Numbered from the stretch's first letter, positions 40,378 to 50,349 are shown. The stretch: 64,000 bases of DNA from an uncultured Arthrobacter sp. (GCF_947493765.1 NZ_CANLSZ010000003.1:1-64000), one strand, 5' to 3'. The notes: a model not told the origin generated them from the letters alone. Program-made: numbers and translations.

Positions 40378-41391
40378 ATGAGTGAACCACGCCGCCTGGA
40401 GGTACTCCGGGCGATCGTCGAGGACTACGTCCATTCGCGCGAGCCCGTCGGCTCGAAGGCACTCGTGGACCGGCACCGGCTCGGGGTCTCCTCGGCCACG
40501 ATCCGCAACGACATGGCGGTCCTGGAGGAGGAGGGGCTCATCGCGGCCCCGCACACCAGCTCGGGCCGCATCCCCACCGACAAGGGGTACCGGCTCTTCG
40601 TCGACCGGATCTCCGAGGTGAAGCCGCTCTCGGCGGCGGAGAAAAAGGCCATCCAGTCGCTCCTCGACGGAGCGGAGGACCTCGACGACGTCATGGCCAG
40701 GACGGTCCGGCTGCTCGCGCAGCTGACCAACCAGGTGGCCGTCGTCCAGTTCCCCCGTGCCCAGGGGGCGTCCGTCCGGCACGTCGAGTGCGTGCTGGTC
40801 GCTCCGCAGCAGGTCCTCGTGGTCCTGATCGCCACCAACGGCAGCGTGCAGCAGCGCGTGGTCTGGATGCCGCTGGAGATCCGCGAGGCGGAGCTCACCG
40901 AGCTCAAGCAACGCCTGCAGTCCGCGGTGTCCGGCCTGAGACTCTCCGCCCTGCCCGCGGCGCTCGATGCCGTCCTCCTGCAGCTCCCTCCGACGCTGAG
41001 GGCCCACGGGGGTACCATTGCCGGAGCGCTGGGGCAGCTCGCCGATCTCGGGCGGGACGATCGGATCGTGCTCGCCGGCACCGCCAACCTGGCCCGCTTC
41101 ACGGGTGATTTCCCGCTGAGTATCGGTCCGGTCCTGGAAGCACTCGAGGAGCAGGTGGTGATGCTGCGGCTCCTGTCCGAGATGGAGTTCGACGCGCGCG
41201 GCATCTCCGTACGGATCGGCAGCGAGAATCCCTACGGCGGGCTTTCGGAGGCCTCGGTGGTGGCCACGGGATACGGCCCCGACGCCGGCGCACGGCTCGG
41301 GGTGCTCGGGCCCACCCGGATGGACTACCCCACGACCATGGCGGCGGTGCGCGCCGTCGCCCGCTACGTCTCGCGGGTACTCGAGGAGTAG
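40378..41391 (+). CDS. hrcA: Heat-inducible transcription repressor HrcA
   Basis: Repressor of the CIRCE regulon (337 aa). The N-terminal winged helix is visible (RLEVLRAIVEDYVHSREPVGSKAL, SSATIRNDMAVLEEEGLI, HTSSGRIPT), followed by a GAF-like dimerisation domain. CGGAGG lies upstream of ATG 40378. A CIRCE site in its own promoter indicates autoregulation. dnaJ and rsmE follow on the same strand. Confidence 0.96.
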   Translation: MSEPRRLEVLRAIVEDYVHSREPVGSKALVDRHRLGVSSATIRNDMAVLEEEGLIAAPHTSSGRIPTDKGYRLFVDRISEVKPLSAAEKKAIQSLLDGAEDLDDVMARTVRLLAQLTNQVAVVQFPRAQGASVRHVECVLVAPQQVLVVLIATNGSVQQRVVWMPLEIREAELTELKQRLQSAVSGLRLSALPAALDAVLLQLPPTLRAHGGTIAGALGQLADLGRDDRIVLAGTANLARFTGDFPLSIGPVLEALEEQVVMLRLLSEMEFDARGISVRIGSENPYGGLSEASVVATGYGPDAGARLGVLGPTRMDYPTTMAAVRAVARYVSRVLEE

Positions 41392-41470
41392 GCCGCACCA
41401 GGCGGTGCTCCGGATCACGGACGACCGCATTCAGCTGACAACAGTTCTCAACAGGAAGTGATGTGCACGA

Positions 41471-42604
41471 GTGAGTAATCACTATGAGGTCCTCGGTGTG
41501 GCGCAGGGTGCGACCGGGGAAGAGATCAAGAAGGCGTACCGCAAGCTGGCAAGGAAGCTCCACCCGGATGTGAACACCGGGGACGACGCCGCCGAGGAGT
41601 TCAAGCTCGTGACCCGTGCCTACGAGGTCCTGTCGGACCCGCAGAAGCGGCGCGTGTACGACACGACGGGCAACGAGAACGGCACGGACACCGGGTATGG
41701 TGCAGGCTACTCCGGCTCCGGCTTCGCCTTCCAGGACATCTTCGAGACGTTCTTCGGGGGTAGTGGTGGCCAGCAGGCCGGCACTCCGTCCCGGACCCGG
41801 CGCGGCCAGGACGCACTGATCAACGTACGGATCGACCTGAAGGACGCCGTCTTCGGCTCGAACAAAAAGATCGAGGTGGACACGGCGGAGGTGTGTCCCA
41901 CCTGTGACGGCACGTGCTGCCAGCCGGGGACCAGCGTGCGCACCTGCGACATCTGCGGCGGCTCGGGCCAGGTCCAGCGCGCCGTGCGTTCCATCCTCGG
42001 CCAGGTCATGACGAGCGCACCCTGCGGCACCTGCCAGGGATACGGCACCGTCATCCCCCACCCGTGCCACGAGTGCAGCGGCGAGGGCCGCGTCCGTGCC
42101 CGCCGGACCCTGACCATCAAGGTCCCCGCCGGCGTCGGCACGGGCACGCGCATCCAGCTCGCCGGCCAGGGCGAGGCCGGAGTCGCCGGAGGACCGCAAG
42201 GCGACCTGTACGTGGAGATCCGTGTCAACACGGACTCCACCTACCTGCGCGACGGTGACGACCTGCACGTCACCCTGAGTGTCCCCATGACGGCCGCCGC
42301 CCTCGGCACCACCGTCCGCCTGGACACCTTCGACGGCGATCAGGAGCTGTCGATCAAGCCGGGCACGCAGTCCGGGGAGATCCTGACCCTCCGGAATCTC
42401 GGCGTCACGCACCTGAGGAACCAGGGCAGGGGGGACCTTCGGGTCCACCTGAACGTGGAGACACCCCGCAACGTCGATCCGCAGCAGGAGGAGCTCCTGC
42501 GCCAGCTCGCCGAACTGCGCAGCGAGGAGTACACCGACGGGCAGCTGGCCAGCAACGGTTCGGGTGTCTTCGCCCGCCTGCGGGAGCGACTCGGGAACCG
42601 CTGA
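41471..42604 (+). CDS. dnaJ: Chaperone DnaJ
   Basis: The 377-aa co-chaperone has the J domain with HPD at 31-33, a Gly/Phe-rich linker, four zinc repeats (about 142-210) and two C-terminal substrate-binding domains. The first zinc repeat reads CPTCDGTC rather than CxxCxGxG, with Cys149 at the usual Gly; the metal ligands are intact. Position behind hrcA matches actinobacterial DnaJ2. GTG start; the AGGAAG upstream is a little far (12 bases). Confidence 0.95.
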   Translation: MSNHYEVLGVAQGATGEEIKKAYRKLARKLHPDVNTGDDAAEEFKLVTRAYEVLSDPQKRRVYDTTGNENGTDTGYGAGYSGSGFAFQDIFETFFGGSGGQQAGTPSRTRRGQDALINVRIDLKDAVFGSNKKIEVDTAEVCPTCDGTCCQPGTSVRTCDICGGSGQVQRAVRSILGQVMTSAPCGTCQGYGTVIPHPCHECSGEGRVRARRTLTIKVPAGVGTGTRIQLAGQGEAGVAGGPQGDLYVEIRVNTDSTYLRDGDDLHVTLSVPMTAAALGTTVRLDTFDGDQELSIKPGTQSGEILTLRNLGVTHLRNQGRGDLRVHLNVETPRNVDPQQEELLRQLAELRSEEYTDGQLASNGSGVFARLRERLGNR

Positions 42605-42606
42605 TC

Positions 42607-43374
42607 GTGACGCAGCCCCTCTTCTTCGCCCCGCGGGAGGCCGTCCGGGCCGCCGTGCCCGGCGAGCTCTTCGTGCTCGACGGTGAGGAGGGCCGCCACG
42701 CGGCCACGGTGCGCCGACTCGGACCGGGGGAGCGGGTCGACGTCTCCGACGGTGCCGGCTACCGCATCAGCGGCAGTGTCACCGGCGTCGGAGCAGGCAC
42801 GCTCGAGATCGGGATCGACTCCGCCGGGCAGGATCCGGAGCCCGCGCAGCGTCTCGTCCTGGTCCAGGCCCTCGCCAAGGGCGGGCGCGACGAGCAGGCG
42901 GTCGAGGCGGCGACCGAGCTCGGCGTGGACGCCGTGGTCCCGTGGCACGCCGAGCGCAGCATCGTCCGCTGGCGGGGCGAGAAGACGGAGAAGGGGCGCC
43001 TGAAGTGGCAGTCGCTCGTCGCGGCGGCGGCCAAGCAGTCCCGCCGGTCCTTCGTGCCGGAGGTCCAGGCACTCGTCGACACCGCGGGGCTCGTACGCTG
43101 GGCCTCCGGGCTCGACCACGTGATCGTCCTCCACGAGGACGCCGCCTCCTCGCTCGAGCGGGGCATCTCCGTGCTACGGGAGACCGGCAGGACCGGGAAC
43201 GTGGCCACCACCGCCGTGGTGGTGGGGCCCGAGGGCGGGATCAGCACGGCGGAGCTGCGATCCCTGCAGGCGGCGGGGGCCACGGCGGCCCGACTCGGTC
43301 CCCATGTGCTGCGGTCCTCCACGGCCGGCCCCGCGGCCCTCGTCCTCCTGAACCACCTGCTCGGGCGCTGGTAG
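42607..43374 (+). CDS. rsmE: 16S rRNA (uracil-1498-N3)-methyltransferase
   Basis: SPOUT-class methyltransferase of 255 aa modifying 16S rRNA. The SAM-binding knot is visible as VVVGPEGGISTAEL and LGPHVLRSSTAGPAAL, with the N-terminal PUA-like domain (DGEEGRHAATVRRLGPGE). It begins two bases after the dnaJ stop and is therefore co-transcribed with hrcA-dnaJ. Confidence 0.95.
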   Translation: MTQPLFFAPREAVRAAVPGELFVLDGEEGRHAATVRRLGPGERVDVSDGAGYRISGSVTGVGAGTLEIGIDSAGQDPEPAQRLVLVQALAKGGRDEQAVEAATELGVDAVVPWHAERSIVRWRGEKTEKGRLKWQSLVAAAAKQSRRSFVPEVQALVDTAGLVRWASGLDHVIVLHEDAASSLERGISVLRETGRTGNVATTAVVVGPEGGISTAELRSLQAAGATAARLGPHVLRSSTAGPAALVLLNHLLGRW

Positions 43375-43385
43375 GCCGGGCCGGG

Positions 43386-43404
43386 GCCGCCGCATCACGG
43401 CGGC
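43386..43404. terminator. Hairpin between convergent rsmE and the GerMN gene
   Basis: GCCGCCG (43386-43392) and CGGCGGC (43398-43404) form a 7-bp stem with loop CATCA in the short convergent gap. Confidence 0.45.
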
Positions 43405-43450
43405 GCGGCGCTATCGGCGGTCATACCCGTGCGGCGCTACCGTCGGTCAT
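43405..43450. repeat. 20-bp direct repeat at the 3' end of the GerMN gene
   Basis: Bases 43405-43424 and 43431-43450 share GCGGCGCTA-C-G-CGGTCAT with two mismatches. The second copy contains the GerMN stop codon; the first supplies an identical stop further on. Confidence 0.65.
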
Positions 43451-44433
43451 CCGACGACGACGGTGGACGAATCCGCCGCCACCCTGCCCTCGAAGGGGAC
43501 GGAGACGGTGATCTCGTAGCGGCCGGGGGGAAGATCGACGGAGAAGGAATAGGTCCCCGCGGCGTCGTCCCCGCCGATGCCCACGACTCCCTCGCTGACG
43601 GGGCGGCCCGGGTCCGGGCGGCCCCGCTGCAGGGGGAGGATGCTCCAGGTCGCCGAGCTCCGTGGCGCCCAGACCACCCCGTGGACCGTCAGGGTACCGG
43701 CGTCGAGCCCCACGCCCTCCTGCGGGTCGATGATCCACACCGGCGCGAGGACGGAGGCGTCGCGTGACCACTCGCCGCCGAGATCGACGGAGCCGAAGGC
43801 CCGGTAACCGGCGGTGGCGTCCACGAGGACGATCACCGAGCTCGCCTCGCCTCCCCGGATCAGACCGGCGTCCGAGGCCGCCGCCGTGGCGGTGTAGATC
43901 AGCTGCTGCACGGCGAGGAGTGCCTCGTCCTCGCCGAGCTGCCCGTCGAAGGCGTCCGCGGAGATGTCGAGCGTGATGACGTTGTCCGTGGAGATCGAGG
44001 AGCTCACCTCGGAGGCAGGACTCCACGGCGAGCGGTAGTCCGGGTCGAGGGGATCCTCCGAGGTCATGAGGTGCACGGCGTCCGAGATGGCGTCGCCGGA
44101 GGCACCGGCGGGTGATCTGCGGAACTCCCGGAACAGGCGTTCGACGCCACCGCTCTCACCCACCCAGTAGACGGGGACGAGCGGACCCGTCTCCCCGGCC
44201 GGGGAGGAAGCCGTGTCCGCGGTCCGGGTCGCGCCTGCGGACGACGTCGTCCCGGATCCGATCGTCGGTTCCGGTGTGGGCGCCGCGGTCAGATCCGTGG
44301 TCACTGCTGTGCCGTCGAGCGGGCCCACCGCCGGAGCCACGAAGACCGCTCCGGCCACGAGCACCGCGCCCGTGACGAGCAGGATGCCCCCGAGGCCGAG
44401 TCTCTTCGTCCGGAGGGGATCGGGCTCGCTCAT
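43447..44433 (-). CDS. GerMN and Gmad2 domain protein, membrane-anchored
   Basis: The 328-aa protein has one N-terminal transmembrane segment (about 13-36, [20 protein letters not shown]) and a Thr/Ser/Pro-rich linker. A GerMN domain follows (about 85-210, [22 protein letters not shown]) and a C-terminal Gmad2 Ig-like domain (about 235-328). These domains were named from spore germination but are common in non-sporulating actinobacteria, and a cell-surface role is likely. AAGGAAAGG precedes the ATG. Function is unproven. Confidence 0.82.
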   Translation of the reverse strand: MSEPDPLRTKRLGLGGILLVTGAVLVAGAVFVAPAVGPLDGTAVTTDLTAAPTPEPTIGSGTTSSAGATRTADTASSPAGETGPLVPVYWVGESGGVERLFREFRRSPAGASGDAISDAVHLMTSEDPLDPDYRSPWSPASEVSSSISTDNVITLDISADAFDGQLGEDEALLAVQQLIYTATAAASDAGLIRGGEASSVIVLVDATAGYRAFGSVDLGGEWSRDASVLAPVWIIDPQEGVGLDAGTLTVHGVVWAPRSSATWSILPLQRGRPDPGRPVSEGVVGIGGDDAAGTYSFSVDLPPGRYEITVSVPFEGRVAADSSTVVVG

Positions 44434-44513
44434 ACCGGCCCCTTTCCTTCGGGCGCAACGCGGTTCGGTCGACGGGACACGGCAGGTGCCGGTGTCCCTG
44501 AGGAGGACAGGGT

Positions 44514-44579
44514 GATCCGGGGAGTCGAGCGGCTTTTCGCGGCGCGTCGGTCAGGGCGGCCTCGGCCGCTCCCCGGATC
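44514..44579. other. Long inverted repeat in the gap between the GerMN gene and phoH
   Basis: GATCCGGGGAG (44514-44524) and CTCCCCGGATC (44569-44579) are perfectly complementary over 11 bp, and GAGCGGC/GCCGCTC extends pairing inside. The loop contains the smaller palindrome GCGGCCTCGGCCGC. It lies in a 460-base gap whose only other element seen is the phoH promoter candidate. Confidence 0.45.
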
Positions 44580-44764
44580 CGTCCCAGCTTGGCACAGGCC
44601 GGATGCTGTCAGGACGCCGATCGCCGGGATGTGGACGATGTGCAACCCGATCGATATGCATTCGTCACCGCTTCGCGATCCGCACGGTCCGTCGGGGCCT
44701 GCCGTCCGGAGCGCGGACCGGTTCCGCTCCTCCGGAACCCTCCTGCCGCGGCGGGCCCATGCCG

Positions 44765-44770
44765 TAACAT
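44765..44770 (+). promoter_or_regulatory. Candidate phoH promoter -10 box
   Basis: TAACAT is followed by six bases and a GTG at 44777 that is in frame with phoH. This is either a leadered promoter with a 117-base leader or a leaderless start for a longer PhoH. Confidence 0.45.
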
Positions 44771-44893
44771 TGTGCTGTGCGCGGTGTACGACTGCCCCGG
44801 TGGATCCGGGCCCGTCGGTGCGGCGCGGCCGCAGCACCATCCATCAGCGCAACTACTCGTACGAGGGGCGATCAGAGGCCGCACGGCCGAACT

Positions 44894-45928
44894 ATGAGCG
44901 AATCTTCATCAGGCATCAACACGGCAGGGCTGGACAGCAGGACGTTCGTCTTCGACTCCACGGAGCAGATGGTACAGGCGCTCGGATCCAACGACGAGGC
45001 CCTCCGCCTGATCGAGGACTCGTTCCCCGGCGTCGGACTGCAGGCCCGCGGCAACGAGCTGACCATCACCGGGCCGTCCGCGGACGTGCTGCGGACGGAG
45101 CGCCTGATCGGGGAGATCCGCACCATGGCCAGCAACAATGCCACGGTGACACCCCAGGTCCTCGGGCAGCTCGTCACCATGCTCAAGACCCAGAGCGCCG
45201 TCCGGCCCGCGGACGTCCTGTCGGTCAACATCCTGTCCTCGCGGGGGCGGACCATCCGCCCGAAGACGCAGAACCAGGGCTCCTACGTCGATGCGATCGA
45301 CGACAACACCATCGTCTTCGGGATCGGCCCTGCCGGCACCGGCAAGACCTACCTCGCAATGGCCAAGGCCGTCCAGGCCCTGCAGCACAAGGAGGTCAAC
45401 CGGATCATCCTCACGCGCCCGGCGGTCGAGGCGGGGGAGCGGCTCGGCTTCCTCCCGGGAACGCTGAACGACAAGATCGACCCGTATCTCCGCCCGCTCT
45501 ACGATGCGCTCCACGACATGATGGATCCCGACAGCATCCCCCGCCTCATGGCGGCAGGGACCATCGAGGTGGCTCCGCTGGCCTACATGCGCGGCAGGAC
45601 CCTCAACGATGCGTTCATCATCCTCGACGAGGCGCAGAACACCACGCCGGAGCAGATGAAGATGTTCCTGACGCGCCTCGGCTTCGGGTCGAAGATGGTC
45701 GTCACCGGCGACGTCACCCAGGTGGACCTGCCCAGCGGGACGAGCTCGGGCCTGCGGATCGTGCGCGACATCCTCCACGACGTCGACGACGTCCACTTCA
45801 GCGAGCTCGACGCCTCCGACGTGGTGCGCCACCGGCTGGTCGGCGACATCGTCGCGGCCTACGGGGTGTGGGACGAGGAGCAGCGCGCCGGGCAGCACCG
45901 GATCATGCGGACGGCGGCCGGGCGATGA
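44894..45928 (+). CDS. phoH: PhoH-like ATPase
   Basis: Cytoplasmic P-loop ATPase of 344 aa often linked to RNA metabolism. An N-terminal KH-like segment (about 35-85) precedes the ATPase domain with Walker A GPAGTGKT (145-152) and Walker [10 protein letters not shown]. It is followed by ybeY, CNNM and era with overlapping starts, a conserved cluster connected with ribosome maturation. ATG 44894 is chosen by family length; an in-frame GTG 44777, six bases after TAACAT, would add 39 mostly Arg-rich residues. Confidence 0.94.
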   Translation: MSESSSGINTAGLDSRTFVFDSTEQMVQALGSNDEALRLIEDSFPGVGLQARGNELTITGPSADVLRTERLIGEIRTMASNNATVTPQVLGQLVTMLKTQSAVRPADVLSVNILSSRGRTIRPKTQNQGSYVDAIDDNTIVFGIGPAGTGKTYLAMAKAVQALQHKEVNRIILTRPAVEAGERLGFLPGTLNDKIDPYLRPLYDALHDMMDPDSIPRLMAAGTIEVAPLAYMRGRTLNDAFIILDEAQNTTPEQMKMFLTRLGFGSKMVVTGDVTQVDLPSGTSSGLRIVRDILHDVDDVHFSELDASDVVRHRLVGDIVAAYGVWDEEQRAGQHRIMRTAAGR

Positions 45929-46398
45929 GCGTCGAGGTCAACAACGAGACGGACCACGACGTCGACGCCGAGTCCCTCGTCAGCCTCGCCAGCTTCCTGT
46001 TCGAGTCCCTCTTCCTCCACCCCGAGGCCGAGCTGTCGATCATCCTGGTGGACACCGCCGCCATGGAGAAACTGCACGTGGAGTGGATGGACGAGCCGGG
46101 TCCCACCGATGTCCTCTCCTTCCCGATGGACGAGCTGCGCCCGGGCGCGCCCGGTCAGGTGACCCCTGCCGGACTGCTGGGCGACATCGTCCTGTGCCCC
46201 GAGGTCGCCGCCGCCCAGGGCGCTGCTGCCGGCCACGGGACCGACGACGAGCTGCTCCTGCTCACCACCCACGGTGTCCTCCACCTGCTGGGCTACGATC
46301 ACGCCGAGCCCGCGGAGGAGAAGGAGATGTTCGATCTCCAGCGTCAGCTCCTGTCCGAGTTCCTCGGTGGCCGGGCGCCGAAGGAGACCCGCGCTTGA
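45925..46398 (+). CDS. ybeY: Endoribonuclease YbeY (rRNA maturation factor)
   Basis: Zinc-dependent RNase of 157 aa involved in 16S rRNA 3' maturation. The metal motif H-x3-H-x5-H is [11 protein letters not shown] with His116, His120 and His126. The start overlaps the phoH stop (ATGA), and the stop overlaps the next gene (TTGA). Confidence 0.96.
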   Translation: MSVEVNNETDHDVDAESLVSLASFLFESLFLHPEAELSIILVDTAAMEKLHVEWMDEPGPTDVLSFPMDELRPGAPGQVTPAGLLGDIVLCPEVAAAQGAAAGHGTDDELLLLTTHGVLHLLGYDHAEPAEEKEMFDLQRQLLSEFLGGRAPKETRA

Positions 46399-47705
46399 CC
46401 ATCTGGCTCCTCGCACTCCTGGGCCTGCTCTTCACCCTGACGGCTGCTCTCGTCACGGCTGCCGAGGCAGCCTTCGTCTATCTCCCCCGACAGGAAGGTG
46501 TTGCCCTCGTCCAGGACTCGGGCAGGTCCTCCCTGCGTCGGATCCTCGACGCCCCGGTCGCCCACATGCACGCGCTGCGGTTCTGGCGCGTGTGGTTCGA
46601 GATGGCCGGCGCCGTCGCCGTCGCGATCCTGTTCCACGACCTGCTGGACAGCATCTGGCTCGCGGGGCTCCTGGCCACCGCGGTGATGGCGCTGGTCGGC
46701 TTCGCGATCGTCGGCATCTCACCCCGCCAGCTCGGCCGGGTGCACGCGGCCACCGTGGTCCGGCTGACCGGAGGTCCGGTCGCCGTGCTCGCCGCCGTCC
46801 TCGGCCCCATCCCGCGCTGGCTGGTGCGCGTCGGTAGCTCCGTCACCCCCGGTGCGGCCCGTGACGAGGCGGCCTTCTTCACGCAGGAGGAGTTCCGTGA
46901 GCTGCTCTCGCGGGCCTCGGACGCGGAGATGATCGAGGACAACGAGGCAGAGCTGATCCACTCCGTGTTCGAACTCGGCGACACGAAGGTCCGCTCCGTC
47001 ATGGTCCCGCGCACCGACATGCTGACCATCGACTCCGGATCCACGCTCAGCGAGGCCATGCCCCTGTTCCTCCACTCCGGCTATTCCCGGATCCCCGTGA
47101 TCGGGGAGAGCTCCGACGACATCAAGGGCCTGCTGTACCTCAAGGACGTCGTCGCGGATCTCCACGGGCGCCCGGCGTCGAACCTCTCCCGCTCGGTCGA
47201 CGTCGTGGCGCGGCCGGCGCGGTTCGTGCCGGAGTCCAAGGCCGTCGGCGACCTCCTGCGGGAACTGCAGCGCGAGTCCACGCACGTCGCGATCGTCATC
47301 GACGAGTACGGCGGCACCGCCGGACTCGTGACACTCGAGGACCTCATCGAGGAGATCGTGGGGGAGATCGTCGACGAGTACGATTCCGAGGTCCCCGAGC
47401 AGGAGCAGCTCGACGACGCCGGGTACCGCGTCAGCGCCCGCATGGGGATCGACGACCTCGGGGAACTGTTCGGCCTCGATCTCGACGACGAGGAGGTGGA
47501 CACGGTGGGCGGACTGCTCGCCAAGACCCTCGGCAGGGTGCCGATCGTGGGATCAGAGGTCACAATTGACGGTATCGGGCTGCGGGCGGAGCGCGTGGAG
47601 GGCCGACGGAACCGGGTCTCCCACGTGGTCGCCTACCGCCTCCCTCCGGAAGAATCCGAGCACGCCGAGCGAGAAGAAGCAGAGGCAGACCATGAGCGAC
47701 GCTGA
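46395..47705 (+). CDS. CNNM/CorC-type hemolysin family membrane protein with CBS domains
   Basis: The 436-aa protein has an N-terminal CNNM (DUF21) membrane domain with about four helices (1-145), a CBS pair (about 195-325, [33 protein letters not shown]) and a C-terminal CorC_HlyC domain (about 340-420). Family members act in magnesium or cobalt efflux or homeostasis. TTG 46395 overlaps the ybeY stop. It overlaps era by 14 bases. Confidence 0.92.
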   Translation: MTIWLLALLGLLFTLTAALVTAAEAAFVYLPRQEGVALVQDSGRSSLRRILDAPVAHMHALRFWRVWFEMAGAVAVAILFHDLLDSIWLAGLLATAVMALVGFAIVGISPRQLGRVHAATVVRLTGGPVAVLAAVLGPIPRWLVRVGSSVTPGAARDEAAFFTQEEFRELLSRASDAEMIEDNEAELIHSVFELGDTKVRSVMVPRTDMLTIDSGSTLSEAMPLFLHSGYSRIPVIGESSDDIKGLLYLKDVVADLHGRPASNLSRSVDVVARPARFVPESKAVGDLLRELQRESTHVAIVIDEYGGTAGLVTLEDLIEEIVGEIVDEYDSEVPEQEQLDDAGYRVSARMGIDDLGELFGLDLDDEEVDTVGGLLAKTLGRVPIVGSEVTIDGIGLRAERVEGRRNRVSHVVAYRLPPEESEHAEREEAEADHERR

Positions 47706-48621
47706 GTACCGGGCCGGATTCGTCTCGCTCGTCGGACGGCCCAACGCGGGCAAGTCCACCCTGACCAACGCACTGGTGGGGCAGAAGGTCGCTATCACGT
47801 CGGCGAAGCCCCAGACCACGCGCCACACCATCCGCGGCATCGTCAATCGTGACGACTGCCAGCTGATCCTCGTCGACACCCCGGGCCTGCACCGCCCGCG
47901 CACCCTGCTGGGGCAGCGGCTCAACGATCTGGTCGCGGACACCCTCGCCGAGGTCGACGCCGTGGGGTTCTGCCTGCCGGCCAACGAGAAGATCGGGCCG
48001 GGTGACCGCTTCATCGCGGAGCAGCTCGCCCGGCTCCGGCGGAAGCCGGTGATCGCCGTGGTGACGAAGACCGATCTCGTGGACCGCCAGGCGCTGACCG
48101 AGCAGCTCCTCGCCGTCGCGAAGCTCGGGACGGATGTGGCGGGCGCTGACGGCTGGGCCGACATCGTGCCGGTCTCCGCGTCGGGCGGGGTCCAGGTGGA
48201 CACCGTGGCAGAGGTGTTCAGCACGTTCATGCCGGTCTCGCCCATGCTCTATCCGGACGGCGAGCTGACCGACGAGCCCGAGGCAGTCATGGTGGCCGAA
48301 CTCGTCCGCGAGGCGGCCCTCGAGGGCGTGCGCGACGAGCTGCCCCACTCGCTCGCCGTGGTCGTCGAGGAGATGATCCCGCGGGAGGGGCGCAGCGAGG
48401 ACAACCCGATGCTCGACGTCCACGTCAATCTCTACGTGGAGCGGCCGTCGCAGAAGGCGATCATCATCGGCAAGGGCGGAGCACGGCTCCGTGACGTGGG
48501 GATCGTCGCGCGCCGCGGGATCGAGGCCCTGCTCGGAACCAGGATCTACCTCGATCTGCACGTGAAGGTCGCGAAGGACTGGCAGCGGGATCCCAAGCAG
48601 CTCGTGAAGCTCGGATTCTGA
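47692..48621 (+). CDS. era: GTPase Era
   Basis: Ras-like GTPase of 309 aa that binds 16S rRNA 3' end through a KH domain during 30S assembly. G1 is GRPNAGKST (15-23), DTPG and TKTD follow, and the C-terminal KH region reads AIIIGKGGARLRDVG. ATG 47692 lies within the end of the CNNM gene. The cluster with ybeY supports a joint role in ribosome biogenesis. Confidence 0.97.
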   Translation: MSDAEYRAGFVSLVGRPNAGKSTLTNALVGQKVAITSAKPQTTRHTIRGIVNRDDCQLILVDTPGLHRPRTLLGQRLNDLVADTLAEVDAVGFCLPANEKIGPGDRFIAEQLARLRRKPVIAVVTKTDLVDRQALTEQLLAVAKLGTDVAGADGWADIVPVSASGGVQVDTVAEVFSTFMPVSPMLYPDGELTDEPEAVMVAELVREAALEGVRDELPHSLAVVVEEMIPREGRSEDNPMLDVHVNLYVERPSQKAIIIGKGGARLRDVGIVARRGIEALLGTRIYLDLHVKVAKDWQRDPKQLVKLGF

Positions 48622-48700
48622 CGCCCTGTCAGGCACGCCCCGCGCGGCAACGGAACGGGAACGCACCCGTGTCCTTGCACCCGACCGGCCGTGTCGGCGG

Positions 48701-48706
48701 TAACGT
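48701..48706 (+). promoter_or_regulatory. Candidate promoter of the LCP gene
   Basis: TAACGT lies in the 123-base gap after era, with TTGCAC (48675-48680) 20 bases upstream as a possible but widely spaced -35. The gene also has GAAGGAG before its ATG. Confidence 0.35.
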
Positions 48707-48744
48707 TCACACGATCCACGACCATCCAGTGAAGGAGCACGGGC

Positions 48745-50310
48745 ATGACCGGCCAAGCGCCCCCCGACGGCACGGACGCCGCCGGTGACCCCGCAGGTGG
48801 AGCAGGGGCAGCGGGGGCGTCGACGGTAGGGCGGCACCTGCGGCACGAGCGGACCCACGGCGGTCTGCGCCTGACCGCGATCCTGCTGGCCGCCGTGCTG
48901 CTCGCAGCCATGGCCTTCGTCGCCGTCCAGGTCATCCGGCTGCAGTCGAACGTCCTGACCTCGCCCCTGAATCTCGGCGAGGGGCAGGAGACGGCCCTCC
49001 CCGTCGATTCCAGTACCGATCCGCTCCAGATCCTCGTCCTCGGCACCGATACCCGCACGGGTAACGACGGCGAGTTCGTCGGCGGCGAGGACCTCTCCTC
49101 GGGCGAGGGCAACTCCGACGTCATGATGCTGGTGGCGCTCTCGGCTGATCGCGAGGACGTCACGGTGGTGTCCTTCCCCCGCGACCTGCTCGTGCCTCTG
49201 CCCCGGTGCATCAGCCCGGACACGGACGAGGTGTCGCAGGCCGTGGAGCTGGGACAACTCAACGGGGCGCTCAACGAGGGTGGACCGGGGTGCACCGTCG
49301 CGGCCATCAACGACCTCACGGGCCTGTCGATCGACCACTTCATGATGGCCGACTTCAATGCGGTGAAGGAACTCTCCTCGACGCTCGGCGGCGTGGAGGT
49401 CTGCGTGGAGGAGCCGGTGGACGACGAGTACTCCGGGCTGACGCTGCCCGCGGGGACCAGCGAGGTGGAGGGCGACCAGGCCCTGGCCTTCCTGCGGACC
49501 AGGCACAGCTTCGGCGACGGGGGAGATGCCGGTCGGATCGCGGCCCAGCAGTCGTTCCTGGCGTCGATGGCCCGCAAGGTGCAGGACGAGGGGACCCTGA
49601 CGAACCTGCCGAAGCTCTACTCCATCGCCGAGGTCGTCACGCGGCACCTGACCGTCAACGAGGAACTCTCCCGGCCGGCCGAGCTGCTGAAGATCGCCGA
49701 CCGCCTGAAGGACGTGGATCTGGGGAAGATCGCGTTCGTGACGGTACCCACCCGGCCCTGGGTCGAGGATCCGAACCGGTTGGTCCTCGACGACGAGCGG
49801 GCGGAGCCGCTCTTCCAGGCACTCCGCCAGGACCGGGGGCTGTCCGAGAAGACGCCCGTCGCCGAGCCGACGGACACCGCCCCCACCGGGGGAACTCCGG
49901 CACCGTCCGGGCCGGCACCGACCACCGAGGCGGCGGAGGTCCCCGCGATCGATCCCGCGAGCATCCCCGTGCTCGTCCTCAACGCCACGAACGATCCCGA
50001 TCGCGGGGGCGAGATCCAGGAGCTCCTCCTCGACGCCGGCTACACCCAGGCGGTCCCGCTGGAGGCCGAGCAGGCGGAGGAGACCCAGATCCTCTTCGGC
50101 ACCGGGTACGAGACCGCCGCAGGCGATCTCGCCGAGCGCTTCGGGGTCCCGGCCTCCCAGGTCCTGCTCAGCGGGACCGCCTCCGGAGTGCAGCTGGTCG
50201 TCGGCGTCGATCTCGCCACGGGCACGACGGTGGTCCGGCCGCCGCTCTCCAGCGAACTCGACGGCCAGACGGCCGAGCAGAGGACCTGCCAGGCGTCGTC
50301 CGGCCTGTAG
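48745..50310 (+). CDS. LytR-CpsA-Psr family protein with LytR_C domain
   Basis: LCP enzymes attach teichoic acid, arabinogalactan or capsule polymers to peptidoglycan outside the membrane. The 521-aa protein has a hydrophilic N-terminus, one transmembrane helix (about 43-64), the LCP domain (about 90-300, ILVLGTDTR, VVSFPRDLLVPLP, ALAFLRTRHSFGDGGDAGR) and, after a Pro/Thr-rich linker, a LytR_C domain (about 410-505). The Arg and Asp residues of the phosphate-binding site are present. The exact polymer is unknown. Confidence 0.92.
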   Translation: MTGQAPPDGTDAAGDPAGGAGAAGASTVGRHLRHERTHGGLRLTAILLAAVLLAAMAFVAVQVIRLQSNVLTSPLNLGEGQETALPVDSSTDPLQILVLGTDTRTGNDGEFVGGEDLSSGEGNSDVMMLVALSADREDVTVVSFPRDLLVPLPRCISPDTDEVSQAVELGQLNGALNEGGPGCTVAAINDLTGLSIDHFMMADFNAVKELSSTLGGVEVCVEEPVDDEYSGLTLPAGTSEVEGDQALAFLRTRHSFGDGGDAGRIAAQQSFLASMARKVQDEGTLTNLPKLYSIAEVVTRHLTVNEELSRPAELLKIADRLKDVDLGKIAFVTVPTRPWVEDPNRLVLDDERAEPLFQALRQDRGLSEKTPVAEPTDTAPTGGTPAPSGPAPTTEAAEVPAIDPASIPVLVLNATNDPDRGGEIQELLLDAGYTQAVPLEAEQAEETQILFGTGYETAAGDLAERFGVPASQVLLSGTASGVQLVVGVDLATGTTVVRPPLSSELDGQTAEQRTCQASSGL

Positions 50311-50349
50311 GACCTGTGGGACCTGTAGAACTTATAGGACCGGCAGAAC
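50305..50349 (+). repeat. Five degenerate 9-bp tandem repeats behind the LCP gene
   Basis: CTGTAGGAC, CTGTGGGAC, CTGTAGAAC, TTATAGGAC and CGGCAGAAC follow one another from 50305. The first contains the LCP stop codon. No hairpin is evident. Confidence 0.65.

Noticed and set aside
43447-44433. GerMN protein as evidence for sporulation
   Set aside because: GerMN/Gmad2 proteins are common in non-sporulating actinobacteria and no sporulation genes are present.
44434-44760. tRNA or other stable RNA gene in the largest gap
   Set aside because: No cloverleaf arms, T-loop GGTTCGA or CCA-adjacent acceptor stem could be assembled; only an inverted repeat is visible.
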